Part shown: positions 5,727 through 13,029 of the stretch, one piece after another
How the letters are laid out: every line of letters starts with the position of its first letter
How positions within the stretch are numbered: position 1 is the stretch's first letter
Assembly: GCA_003453515.1 (NCBI GenBank)
Contig: DMLD01000086.1
Location: 1 to 17,800, forward strand
Direction of reading: 5' to 3'
DNA: 17,800 bases
From: Lachnospiraceae bacterium
GTDB lineage: Bacteria; Bacillota; Clostridia; Lachnospirales; Lachnospiraceae
Notes under the pieces: model-generated
What the model was told of the DNA's origin: nothing
The model's input: only the letters and a program-made list of their open reading frames with translations
The model's database searches: none
Translations under genes and position numbers: made by a program

Positions 5727-7901
5727 TTAGTCACTGGCGATCAGCTCGGCATATACGCCGCCCGCCGCATACAGCTCCTCATGCTTACCATGCTCCACGA
5801 TCTGTCCGCCCTCGAGCACAAATATCTCATCACAGTCGCGTATCGTCGAAAGCCTGTGAGCGATGACGATACACGTGATACCGCGATTTTCGATCGCCTT
5901 GACCATCTCATACTCCGTTTTGGCATCAAGGGCTGATGTCGCCTCGTCAAGAATGATTATCGACGGATCCTGCGCAAGGACTCTCGCGACCTCCAGTCGC
6001 TGTCTTTGTCCTCCGGACAGGTCTCTCCCCTCTTCGAGGAGCCTTCCGTGATATCCGCCTACCCTTGCCATGATGTCATCATGTATCTGAGCATCCCTCG
6101 CCGCGAGTATCACCTCATAGTTTTCGATCGTATCATCCCACATTTTTATGTTGTCATCGATCGTGTCTGAGAACAGTGTTATATCCTGATCCACGACCGC
6201 CACTGATCCGGTAAATATCCTTCTGTCGATCTCTGATATGGGCTTTCCTCCAAAGTATATATCACCGCTCCACGGCTTGTACAAGCCGGATATCAGCTTG
6301 GACACCGTGCTTTTTCCGCTACCCGAGCCGCCGACTATAGCCACCTTGCTTCCCGGCCTGATATGCATGGAAAAATCCTTGAGTATCGGATCGGTCATCT
6401 GTGAATAACCAAACGTCACATTCCTTAATTCTATATCGCCGTTGAGCTTCCCGTACTCTTGAACATCCTCCGTTGTTCTTTTAAAAATATCATCGTCGGG
6501 ATACTCCATCACATCCTCGACTCTCTCCATCCTTGTGCGCATCTCCTGCAGGACCTGTCCCGTCTCTATCACGCTCTCGGCAGGGCTCATAAATCCGCCG
6601 AGTATCGTCTGAAACGCCATTATCATACCGAGTGAAAAATCGTATTCTATCGCAAGAAATACGCCGATCACTATGATCATATCCGAGGTCAGCTCCAGTA
6701 TTATCTCCGGGATGATCCCAAGAAAAACATTGACCTCCGTATAACGGACTCTTTGCTTTTGAACGAGCGCCTGATAGCCGGACCATTTTTCAAAAAAGCC
6801 ACGCTCCGCACCGCTTGACTTGATGGTCTCCATCATGCTTATTCCCGAGATCGTCGCGGATTCGAGCCGCCCCTCGTCTCTCATCATAACGCCGGTTATG
6901 TGCACCCTCTTCTTTGAGATGACCCTTGCAAGAAAGAGATTTATGCTCACCGATGCAACACCGATGAGTGAAAGCAGCGGCGAGTAACGTATCATGACCA
7001 CCAGATAGAACACCATCATAAAGGCGTTCAATATGATAGGAGCGAGCTTGTTGACGACCGTCGACGAGATCATCGCATTGTCCTGCTGGCGCATGAGCAG
7101 ATCACCCTTAAGCCTTTGTGAGAAAAATTCCACGGGCGATCTGAGCAGCTTCCACATAAATCCGGAGTTGCCTATGACAGACATTTTTCCGTCTATCTTC
7201 AGAGAGTATACCGCCTGTATCACGGATATAAGTATCTGAAGCGATCCCACCACAGACAGCGTCACCAGGAACGGAATGAGCGAATCCACATTTTCACCGG
7301 TCAGGAGTATATCGACAAAATATCTTGAAAACGACGGATTAATGAGCTCAAAGGCGTACCCGATGAGCATTGTTATCCCCACAAAGAGGACTGCCTTTTT
7401 CGCACCTCTTAGTCTGCCTGCTATGAAGCTAACGACACTTCTTCTCTTTCCGCTCGGAGCATGGTCAGCCCCCGGTCTTATCAGGATACATACGCCGGTA
7501 AACGATCTGTCAAATTCCTCCGTGCTCACCTTTATATCGCCGCGGGCGGGATCCGAGAGATACACATAGCTTCCCTTAAAGCCACGAAGCACCACAAAAT
7601 GATTCATCTCCCAGTGGATGATGCACGGGAACTCTCCCTCGCGCCTCAGCTCGTCCGGCTCATAGCGCATACCCTTTACCTCAAAGCCGTAGCTTCTGGC
7701 GGTTTTCGTTATATGGGATGCTCTCACGCCGTCTCTGGAAACTCCCATATCGGAGCGCAGCTTGGTAAGCGCGACCCATGTGCCATAGTATGCCATGACC
7801 ATGGCAAGCGAGGCAGCACCGCACTCGAGCGTTTCCATCTGCATCACCGTGGGTACCTTTACCACACCCTTGGTGACGGGTTTTCTCGTCCTTTTGCCCA
7901 T
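5727..7901 (-). CDS. Peptidase-containing ABC transporter (PCAT), NHLM bacteriocin type
   Basis: 724 residues, full length. The N-terminal C39 peptidase has Q21 (oxyanion), C27 in LECGAAS, H101 in MNHFVVL and D117 in LSDPARG. This is the complete set that cleaves after the double glycine of leader peptides. A six-helix exporter domain follows (about 165-445), then an ATP-binding domain with Walker A GGSGSGKST, signature LSGGQRQR, Walker B IIILDEATSALD and the H-loop AHRLSTI. Family knowledge: PCATs cut the leader and export the mature peptide. It lies 43 bp after a second ABC exporter and just before the HlyD-like gene. The double-glycine peptide encoded at 10144-10320 is the evident substrate. 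The ATG is preceded by GGAGA. Confidence 0.93.
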   Translation of the reverse strand: MGKRTRKPVTKGVVKVPTVMQMETLECGAASLAMVMAYYGTWVALTKLRSDMGVSRDGVRASHITKTARSYGFEVKGMRYEPDELRREGEFPCIIHWEMNHFVVLRGFKGSYVYLSDPARGDIKVSTEEFDRSFTGVCILIRPGADHAPSGKRRSVVSFIAGRLRGAKKAVLFVGITMLIGYAFELINPSFSRYFVDILLTGENVDSLIPFLVTLSVVGSLQILISVIQAVYSLKIDGKMSVIGNSGFMWKLLRSPVEFFSQRLKGDLLMRQQDNAMISSTVVNKLAPIILNAFMMVFYLVVMIRYSPLLSLIGVASVSINLFLARVISKKRVHITGVMMRDEGRLESATISGISMMETIKSSGAERGFFEKWSGYQALVQKQRVRYTEVNVFLGIIPEIILELTSDMIIVIGVFLAIEYDFSLGMIMAFQTILGGFMSPAESVIETGQVLQEMRTRMERVEDVMEYPDDDIFKRTTEDVQEYGKLNGDIELRNVTFGYSQMTDPILKDFSMHIRPGSKVAIVGGSGSGKSTVSKLISGLYKPWSGDIYFGGKPISEIDRRIFTGSVAVVDQDITLFSDTIDDNIKMWDDTIENYEVILAARDAQIHDDIMARVGGYHGRLLEEGRDLSGGQRQRLEVARVLAQDPSIIILDEATSALDAKTEYEMVKAIENRGITCIVIAHRLSTIRDCDEIFVLEGGQIVEHGKHEELYAAGGVYAELIASD

Positions 7902-7923
7902 TTCGTTTCTCCGACCTTATCTG

Positions 7924-7949
7924 ATTGGTATCAAGTAATTGGTATCAAG
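7924..7949. repeat. Tandem 12-bp duplication at the end of the ABC transporter gene
   Basis: ATTGGTATCAAG occurs at 7924-7935 and 7938-7949 with a 14-bp period. The right copy contains the transporter's TGA stop. It looks like a slippage duplication with no obvious function. Confidence 0.6.
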
Positions 7950-10125
7950 CGTTTCCCAAACGCTGTCTCTCGACAAGCTCTCTGAACATGTCGCTTTTTT
8001 TCATCATCTCGTCGTAGCTTCCCTCTGACACTATGCGTCCCTCATCCATCAAAAGTATCCTGTCACAATTCCTTATGGTAGACAGACGATGCGCTATGAC
8101 TATTCTCGTGCAGCCAAGCCCCGACAGCGCATCGGACACCCGCTTCTGTGTCCGGTTATCAAGTGCCGAGGTCGCCTCATCAAATATCAGAAGCTGCGGC
8201 TTCGAGGCTATCGCCCTTGCTATCATCAGTCTCTGCTTCTGACCGCCTGATATGCCTCCGCCCCCATCCGATATCATGGTATTCATCCCCATCGGCATAG
8301 AGCGTATATCCTCGGCTATCCCTGCCATAGTCGCCGCCTCCCACGCCTCATCCATGGAAAGCCCGGGCTTTGATATGGCTATGTTGGAATAGATATCGCC
8401 CGCCATCAGGTCTCCGTTTTGCATGACCGTTCCTATATGCGCTCTGAGCGAGGACGGGTCTATTTTTCTGATATCCATACCGTCATAGTACACCGAGCCC
8501 CTGACAGGCTCCTCAAAGCCGAGCAAAAGCCGCATAAGAGTACTCTTGCCGCAGCCGCTCCTGCCGACTATGGCTACGTACTCGCCCGGTTTTATCCTCA
8601 TATCGAGATCATCTATGACATACGGAGAGAGCTCATCATATCTGAAGCTGACATGGTTTAGCTCTATGGCTCCGCTTATATTCCTTATCCTTGTTCTGCC
8701 GCGGCTCACCTCGGGCTCGGCTTCAAGTATGGGCTTTATCTGTTCAAGCACGGGTCTTATCTCCGCTAAGCTCATGGCAGCCTCAGCCAGAGCGTTAAAC
8801 GATGTCACGACCACTCCGAACGCGGCATTGAACGCAAGAAACTCCGCGGGACTCACATCCGTAAGCGCTCCCGAAGCATATATGAATACAGAACCTATAA
8901 GACTTACCGCCAGTATTATCGAAGATCGTATCTTTAACAAAAACGGCGGATTGTATATGAGCTTGGCTCCCTCGGCGTAGTCGCTCGCCCACTTCGCGAA
9001 GGCACGTTTCTCAGCGCCGGACAGCCTTATTTTCGGTATCCCGTTTATGATCCCGTAGGAAAGCCCCACCAGCTTTGCGTGATGCTCCTTTTCCCTGCGG
9101 ACTATCCTTGTCTGCAGTGCTCCCTCGGCGACGATCACCACGACCGTTGCAGCCACTGTGATAAGAGCCGGTGCCACCACGCCCGGTGCAAAGCCCACCA
9201 TCTCAAATATATAAAGAAGCGACGAAAACGCCGTAAGTACCATCCCCAGCACGCTGCCGAACATGATCTCGCACAACGCTCCAACCTCATCGACTCTTTC
9301 CGCGAGCTCTCCCGCCGGAAAGCCCCTGAAAAATGAGGGTTTCAGGCTCAAAAGTCTCATCATCATAGCTGACTGTATCGACAGCGTCACCTTTGATTCG
9401 AGCCTGTCCGAAGCGAACTCGCTCACTCCGTCGAGCACCTTCTTTGACAGCACGATCGACACCAAAAGCAGCGCACTGCCCGTCAAAAATGAGACCCTTC
9501 CGCTCTCGAGCACTATCCCGGTAAGTATGTATACAACTCTTGGCACCATCATTCCGATCAGGGTGGTCAGCAGGGCAAGACAAATAAGCAGGGCGATATC
9601 GGAGGCTCCGAAGCACCTGCTTACATACACTATGAGATCTCTTGCCTTTAGAGAACGCATGGGAAGCGGTCTGTAAAACACATATCCCTCTCCGGAAAAA
9701 TAAGCCGCATTTTTCCTCGTGATACGTATTTTTCTCCCCATGGAATCCTTATAATAGTATCCTCCCATACCTCCGGGAAGGATCGGTGTTGCCACACCAT
9801 CGACCGTAAAGACCATCATCGGACCGTGGGCATCCCTGTACCATTTGTCCTTAAGGCTCACCCTTCTGTACATTATGCCCTTGGGGCGCATCACATATTC
9901 AAGCTGCTCCGTGGTCTCGGTCAGGTTATCGGGAATCTCCTCCGGCTTGAAATGAAAGTATTTGAGTATGGCGTTTGCCGCGATCCTTGTTCCGAGTCTC
10001 TCTTCATCGAGATCGCCCGCCCTGTTTTCACCGATAACCGAAGAGGCCATCTCGAAGATCGACTCTTCAAAGACGGCCTGATCTGATTTTTCTCTCTGTT
10101 TTATCTGTTGTTCAAACCAACCCAT
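7945..10125 (-). CDS. NHLM-type ABC transporter, permease/ATP-binding protein without C39 peptidase
   Basis: 726 residues. The first 170 or so form a soluble N-terminal region (starting MGWFEQQIKQR) typical of the second ABC protein in NHLM clusters. It has no C39 cysteine motif. Transmembrane helices span about 180-450. The nucleotide-binding domain has Walker A GRSGCGKST, signature ISGGQKQR, Walker B LLIFDEATSALD and AHRLSTI, so it should hydrolyse ATP. It probably works with the peptidase-type transporter encoded next. The ribosome binding site is weak (no good AGGAGG before the ATG at 10125), and the gap after the peptide gene is only 18 bp. This could make exporter translation depend on, or be lower than, peptide translation. 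Confidence 0.92.
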   Translation of the reverse strand: MGWFEQQIKQREKSDQAVFEESIFEMASSVIGENRAGDLDEERLGTRIAANAILKYFHFKPEEIPDNLTETTEQLEYVMRPKGIMYRRVSLKDKWYRDAHGPMMVFTVDGVATPILPGGMGGYYYKDSMGRKIRITRKNAAYFSGEGYVFYRPLPMRSLKARDLIVYVSRCFGASDIALLICLALLTTLIGMMVPRVVYILTGIVLESGRVSFLTGSALLLVSIVLSKKVLDGVSEFASDRLESKVTLSIQSAMMMRLLSLKPSFFRGFPAGELAERVDEVGALCEIMFGSVLGMVLTAFSSLLYIFEMVGFAPGVVAPALITVAATVVVIVAEGALQTRIVRREKEHHAKLVGLSYGIINGIPKIRLSGAEKRAFAKWASDYAEGAKLIYNPPFLLKIRSSIILAVSLIGSVFIYASGALTDVSPAEFLAFNAAFGVVVTSFNALAEAAMSLAEIRPVLEQIKPILEAEPEVSRGRTRIRNISGAIELNHVSFRYDELSPYVIDDLDMRIKPGEYVAIVGRSGCGKSTLMRLLLGFEEPVRGSVYYDGMDIRKIDPSSLRAHIGTVMQNGDLMAGDIYSNIAISKPGLSMDEAWEAATMAGIAEDIRSMPMGMNTMISDGGGGISGGQKQRLMIARAIASKPQLLIFDEATSALDNRTQKRVSDALSGLGCTRIVIAHRLSTIRNCDRILLMDEGRIVSEGSYDEMMKKSDMFRELVERQRLGNA

Positions 10126-10143
10126 TTTATTACCGCTTTAAAA

Positions 10144-10320
10144 CTATTTTACTATTTCATGAACCTGTTTCATGTGCTTGTCCAGATCCTTCCGTGACTC
10201 AAAAAACTCAGGGCAGTACTGACACCTATAATAAGCCATGCCTTTTTTTGTCTTATCTCTATTTACCCCGCCTACTGCGCCGTCAAGCTCTTCTTCACTA
10301 AGCTCTCTTGGATCATTCAT
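10144..10320 (-). CDS. Double-glycine leader precursor peptide with a C2H2 zinc-finger core
   Basis: 58 residues. The ATG at 10318-10320 has a perfect AGGAGG 7 nt upstream. The leader (1-18) is acidic and fits the double-glycine consensus: L7-S8 at -12/-11, E11-L12 at -8/-7 and G17-G18 at -2/-1. The predicted core (19-58, about 40 residues, basic) holds C33-x2-C36-x3-F40-x5-L46-x2-H49-x4-H54. This is the complete classical C2H2 zinc-finger pattern, including the hydrophobic core residues. The gene lies 45 bp after the EAL-protein gene and 18 bp before the two exporters, exactly where a bacteriocin precursor is expected. No lantibiotic synthetase, radical SAM or other modifying enzyme is in the window, so the product may be exported unmodified and fold around a metal ion. 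Function is unknown: antimicrobial, signal, metal scavenger or nucleic-acid binder are all open. Confidence 0.9.
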   Translation of the reverse strand: MNDPRELSEEELDGAVGGVNRDKTKKGMAYYRCQYCPEFFESRKDLDKHMKQVHEIVK

Positions 10321-10365
10321 CACGCAACCTCCTTTTTCTTGACCTTTTTATAAAAATACTGTGTA

Positions 10366-12120
10366 TCAAAGCTCTGTTTTCTCCCAGACAAGACCCTTGT
10401 CCCTGCTTTCGTGTCTTGTCTGATCCATCGGCTGGGGCTTTCCGAAATAATACCCCTGGGCTCTGACACAGCCTATGGATCTTAGAAACTCAAAATGCTT
10501 CTCCGTTTCAACGCCCTCAGTCAGGGGCTCCAGTCCAAGCTTTGACGCCCCGCTGACTATATAATTCATAAGTATGTCTGTTTTCGGATTTTTGTCAAAG
10601 CTTCTCAAAAATACCAGATCGAGCTTCAGCACATCAAAGTCGAATTCCGTAAGGACATTGAGCGATGAGTATCCGCTTCCGAAATCATCCAGCCAAAGCT
10701 TGTACCCCTTATTTCTGAAGCGCTTGCACTCATTTTTCAAAAAGTCGTCCTTGTCGGTCAGTGCGCTCTCTGTTATCTCTATATCCAGATACTCGACCGG
10801 CACTCCGTAAACCTCTCTGGTCATCTCTATGGAGTCAAACACATCTATCAGCTCGAAGTCAAGCCGCGACAGGTTGATGGATACCGGAACGAGCGGCTCG
10901 CCCTGGAGCTTGAGCCTTCTGTAGTCCTTGCAGACCTGCTCGATCACATAGCTGTCCACCAGATGTATCAGGTGAAACTGCTCGAGCGTCTCGATAAAGT
11001 CACCCGGCGAGAGAAATCCCACGGTCGGATCTATCCAGCGCACCAGCGCCTCATATCCGCATATCTCGCCCGTACTGCACCTGATGACAGGCTGATAGTA
11101 CACATGTATATAGTTATTCTTGATAGCCTCGTCTATATGGTCGACCACATACTGCTGCTTGCGCATCTTCTCCCTGAGCATCTCGTCATATATACAAAGA
11201 TTGATGTCGTGCCTTGCCTTGATCGAATTGCACGCCAGTCTCGCATGGTCGCACGCAAGTCCCACCTCGGAGTAGTTCTCCTCCATGAAGTAGACTCCCG
11301 CCTTGATCCTGACTCTCTTGGTGGGATCCTCATGCGTCAGTATTTTCCTGAAAAATCTGTCGATCATCAGGGAGACATCGTCCTTGTCCTCGACATTTAT
11401 ATAGACAACAAAGTGATCGTCCGAAAACCTCGAAATGACCCCACCGACAAACACATCATGGAGTGCCTTTCCCACCTCGCACAAGAGCTCGTCTCCAAGT
11501 CTGAAGCCGTGTCTCTCGTTGTAAAGCTTGAACCTCGGTATATCAAAGTGTACAAAGGCTATGTGACCCCTGAGATCCTCGGGGTTTTGGAGCTTAAGCT
11601 GGACACTCTGATAGAAAAATGCCATGTTGAACAATCCCGTCAGCATATCTATCTCGCTGTTGACCGAAAGCACCTCCGCCTCGGCAAAGCTGTTCTTGCT
11701 GCGGTTCAGATACTCATCCTGATCCACATCAACTATGAACACATAGAAGAACTTCTTGCCCGACACGCCGTGAAGCAGATGCCCGAAATCCTCTATATAC
11801 CGGATCTCCCCGTTTTTCGGCTTGATCCTGTAGCGGACATAATCGTGTCTTTTCTCTCCGAACATAGTCTGAGCCTGTATCTCGTTTTGGATCTTCTGGA
11901 GATCCTCCTTGTACACCATGCCACTGAATGTGTTTCCGGTATACTCCCTGAATTCATCCAGTGTCGAGCATCCGAACATCGCTATAACATTCTCATCGGC
12001 AAAGAGTATCCTCTCTTCCTTGCCAGCCTCGTAGATAAAGAATCCACCCGGGACTCCTATCGGATAATACTGACGATCCATATCACCCATTTCATTGCCC
12101 TCATAACACATAACTTCCAT
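10366..12120 (-). CDS. PAS-GGDEF(degenerate)-EAL c-di-GMP phosphodiesterase
   Basis: 584 residues from the ATG at 12120. A PAS-like domain (about 17-135) is followed by a GGDEF fold whose active-site motif reads S-D-D-H-F (233-237), so cyclase activity is unlikely. The EAL domain (about 325-570) keeps the catalytic set: EALVRW at 357, INLS, EITES, DDFGSGYSSL, KLD, TEGVE and AQGYYFG. The protein should therefore hydrolyse c-di-GMP, with the GGDEF fold perhaps sensing GTP. A longer frame from a GTG at 12261 would overlap hypB by 46 bp and has a poor ribosome site. The ATG at 12120 has AGGGGG 7 nt upstream. Another in-frame ATG 11 codons later has GAGGG and is also possible. The gene lies between hypB and the zinc-finger peptide gene. 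Confidence 0.88.
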   Translation of the reverse strand: MEVMCYEGNEMGDMDRQYYPIGVPGGFFIYEAGKEERILFADENVIAMFGCSTLDEFREYTGNTFSGMVYKEDLQKIQNEIQAQTMFGEKRHDYVRYRIKPKNGEIRYIEDFGHLLHGVSGKKFFYVFIVDVDQDEYLNRSKNSFAEAEVLSVNSEIDMLTGLFNMAFFYQSVQLKLQNPEDLRGHIAFVHFDIPRFKLYNERHGFRLGDELLCEVGKALHDVFVGGVISRFSDDHFVVYINVEDKDDVSLMIDRFFRKILTHEDPTKRVRIKAGVYFMEENYSEVGLACDHARLACNSIKARHDINLCIYDEMLREKMRKQQYVVDHIDEAIKNNYIHVYYQPVIRCSTGEICGYEALVRWIDPTVGFLSPGDFIETLEQFHLIHLVDSYVIEQVCKDYRRLKLQGEPLVPVSINLSRLDFELIDVFDSIEMTREVYGVPVEYLDIEITESALTDKDDFLKNECKRFRNKGYKLWLDDFGSGYSSLNVLTEFDFDVLKLDLVFLRSFDKNPKTDILMNYIVSGASKLGLEPLTEGVETEKHFEFLRSIGCVRAQGYYFGKPQPMDQTRHESRDKGLVWEKTEL

Positions 12121-12215
12121 CACAGGTCCCCCTTCTTGGCCCATGCAACAAGCCTTGTTCGCACACCACGAACCGCATCCTGATAATATATTTAGAAAAT
12201 ACCGATCAAAGCTGT

Positions 12216-12890
12216 TTACCTGATCCACTCCTCTGTCTGTGCAGCCAGCCACTTGATCCACTCACCTATGCCCTCACCGGTCTTTGCGCATATCGGTATC
12301 ACAAGGGCATCAGGATTTCTTTTTTTAACATATTCCCTGCACTTATCAATGTCAAAATCAAAATACTCCATAACATCGATCTTGTTGATGAGTACCACAT
12401 CGCATACAGTGAACATCAGCGGGTACTTTAGCGGCTTGTCGTCTCCCTCGGGGACTGACAGTATCATCGCATTTTTCACGGCACCGGTGTCAAACTCAGC
12501 CGGGCATACTAGATTACCCACATTTTCAAGTATGGCGATATCTATGTCCTCGTCATTTATCTCATCGATACCCTGTCTGGTCATCCCGGCGTCGAGATGG
12601 CACATACCGCCTGTATGCAGCTGGACAGACTTAACTCCGCTGCCCGCTATGGTCTTGGCATCGACATCCGAGTCGATATCCGCCTCCATCACACCGATAC
12701 GGTAGGTATCCTTCAAGCCCTCTATAGTACGCAAAAGCGTCGTGGTCTTGCCCGCTCCGGGAGACGACATCAGATTAAGCAAAAATGTCCTTCTGCTTTT
12801 GAGCTCCTCACGAAGCAGCTTGGCCTCCCTGTTGTTATCCTCGTAAACGCTTTTTTTTACCTCTATTACCCGTACCCTGTCCTCGCTCAT
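12216..12890 (-). CDS. hypB: HypB, hydrogenase/urease nickel-incorporation GTPase
   Basis: 224 residues, the usual size for HypB without the N-terminal CxxCGC metal site. It has the P-loop SSPGAGKT (42-49), the ADIDSDVDA segment near 70, LHTGGMCHLDAGM with the metal-site pair C97-H98, LENVGNLVCPAEFD with C129, and NKID for guanine recognition. HypB inserts nickel into [NiFe]-hydrogenase using GTP hydrolysis, normally with HypA. No other hyp gene and no hydrogenase is in the window, so its placement at the head of a c-di-GMP and peptide-export operon is unusual. The ATG has GAGAGGA upstream and a strong promoter about 100 bp upstream. Confidence 0.93.
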   Translation of the reverse strand: MSEDRVRVIEVKKSVYEDNNREAKLLREELKSRRTFLLNLMSSPGAGKTTTLLRTIEGLKDTYRIGVMEADIDSDVDAKTIAGSGVKSVQLHTGGMCHLDAGMTRQGIDEINDEDIDIAILENVGNLVCPAEFDTGAVKNAMILSVPEGDDKPLKYPLMFTVCDVVLINKIDVMEYFDFDIDKCREYVKKRNPDALVIPICAKTGEGIGEWIKWLAAQTEEWIR

Positions 12891-12995
12891 TTTCCTGTCC
12901 TCTCTGATAATACACCCGTATACGGATATATCGTTTGTTTTATGGAAATAATCCTTTGGGAAAACGCTATCTTGACCCTTTCCCGCATCCTTGAA

Positions 12996-13024
12996 ATAAT
13001 ATCATTTTTTTGTTTAAAAGTCAA
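12996..13024 (-). promoter_or_regulatory. Sigma-70 promoter upstream of hypB
   Basis: Minus-strand -35 TTGACT (13019-13024), 17-bp spacer, -10 TATTAT (12996-13001). It lies just after the stop of the upstream sensor gene. The leader of about 100 nt contains a possible GGGAAA/TTTCCC stem (12958-12984) and a 10-bp palindrome CCGTATACGG (12916-12925). I did not recognise a known riboswitch. No promoter of similar quality was seen farther down, so this one probably drives hypB through the HlyD-like gene. Confidence 0.8.
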
Positions 13025-13029
13025 ATATA

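Noticed and set aside
10963..12183. Plus-strand open frame of 406 codons
   Set aside because: It lies wholly opposite the well-supported PAS-GGDEF-EAL gene and has no recognisable motif; it is a codon-bias shadow.
12121..12261. GTG-initiated 47-residue N-terminal extension of the EAL protein, with five cysteines
   Set aside because: It would overlap hypB by 46 bp, has a poor ribosome site and precedes the PAS-like domain without adding a domain; the ATG at 12120 is better supported.
12891..12990. Possible riboswitch in the hypB leader
   Set aside because: There are short stems, but I could not match it to NiCo, c-di-GMP-I/II or other classes I know, so it is mentioned only with the promoter.
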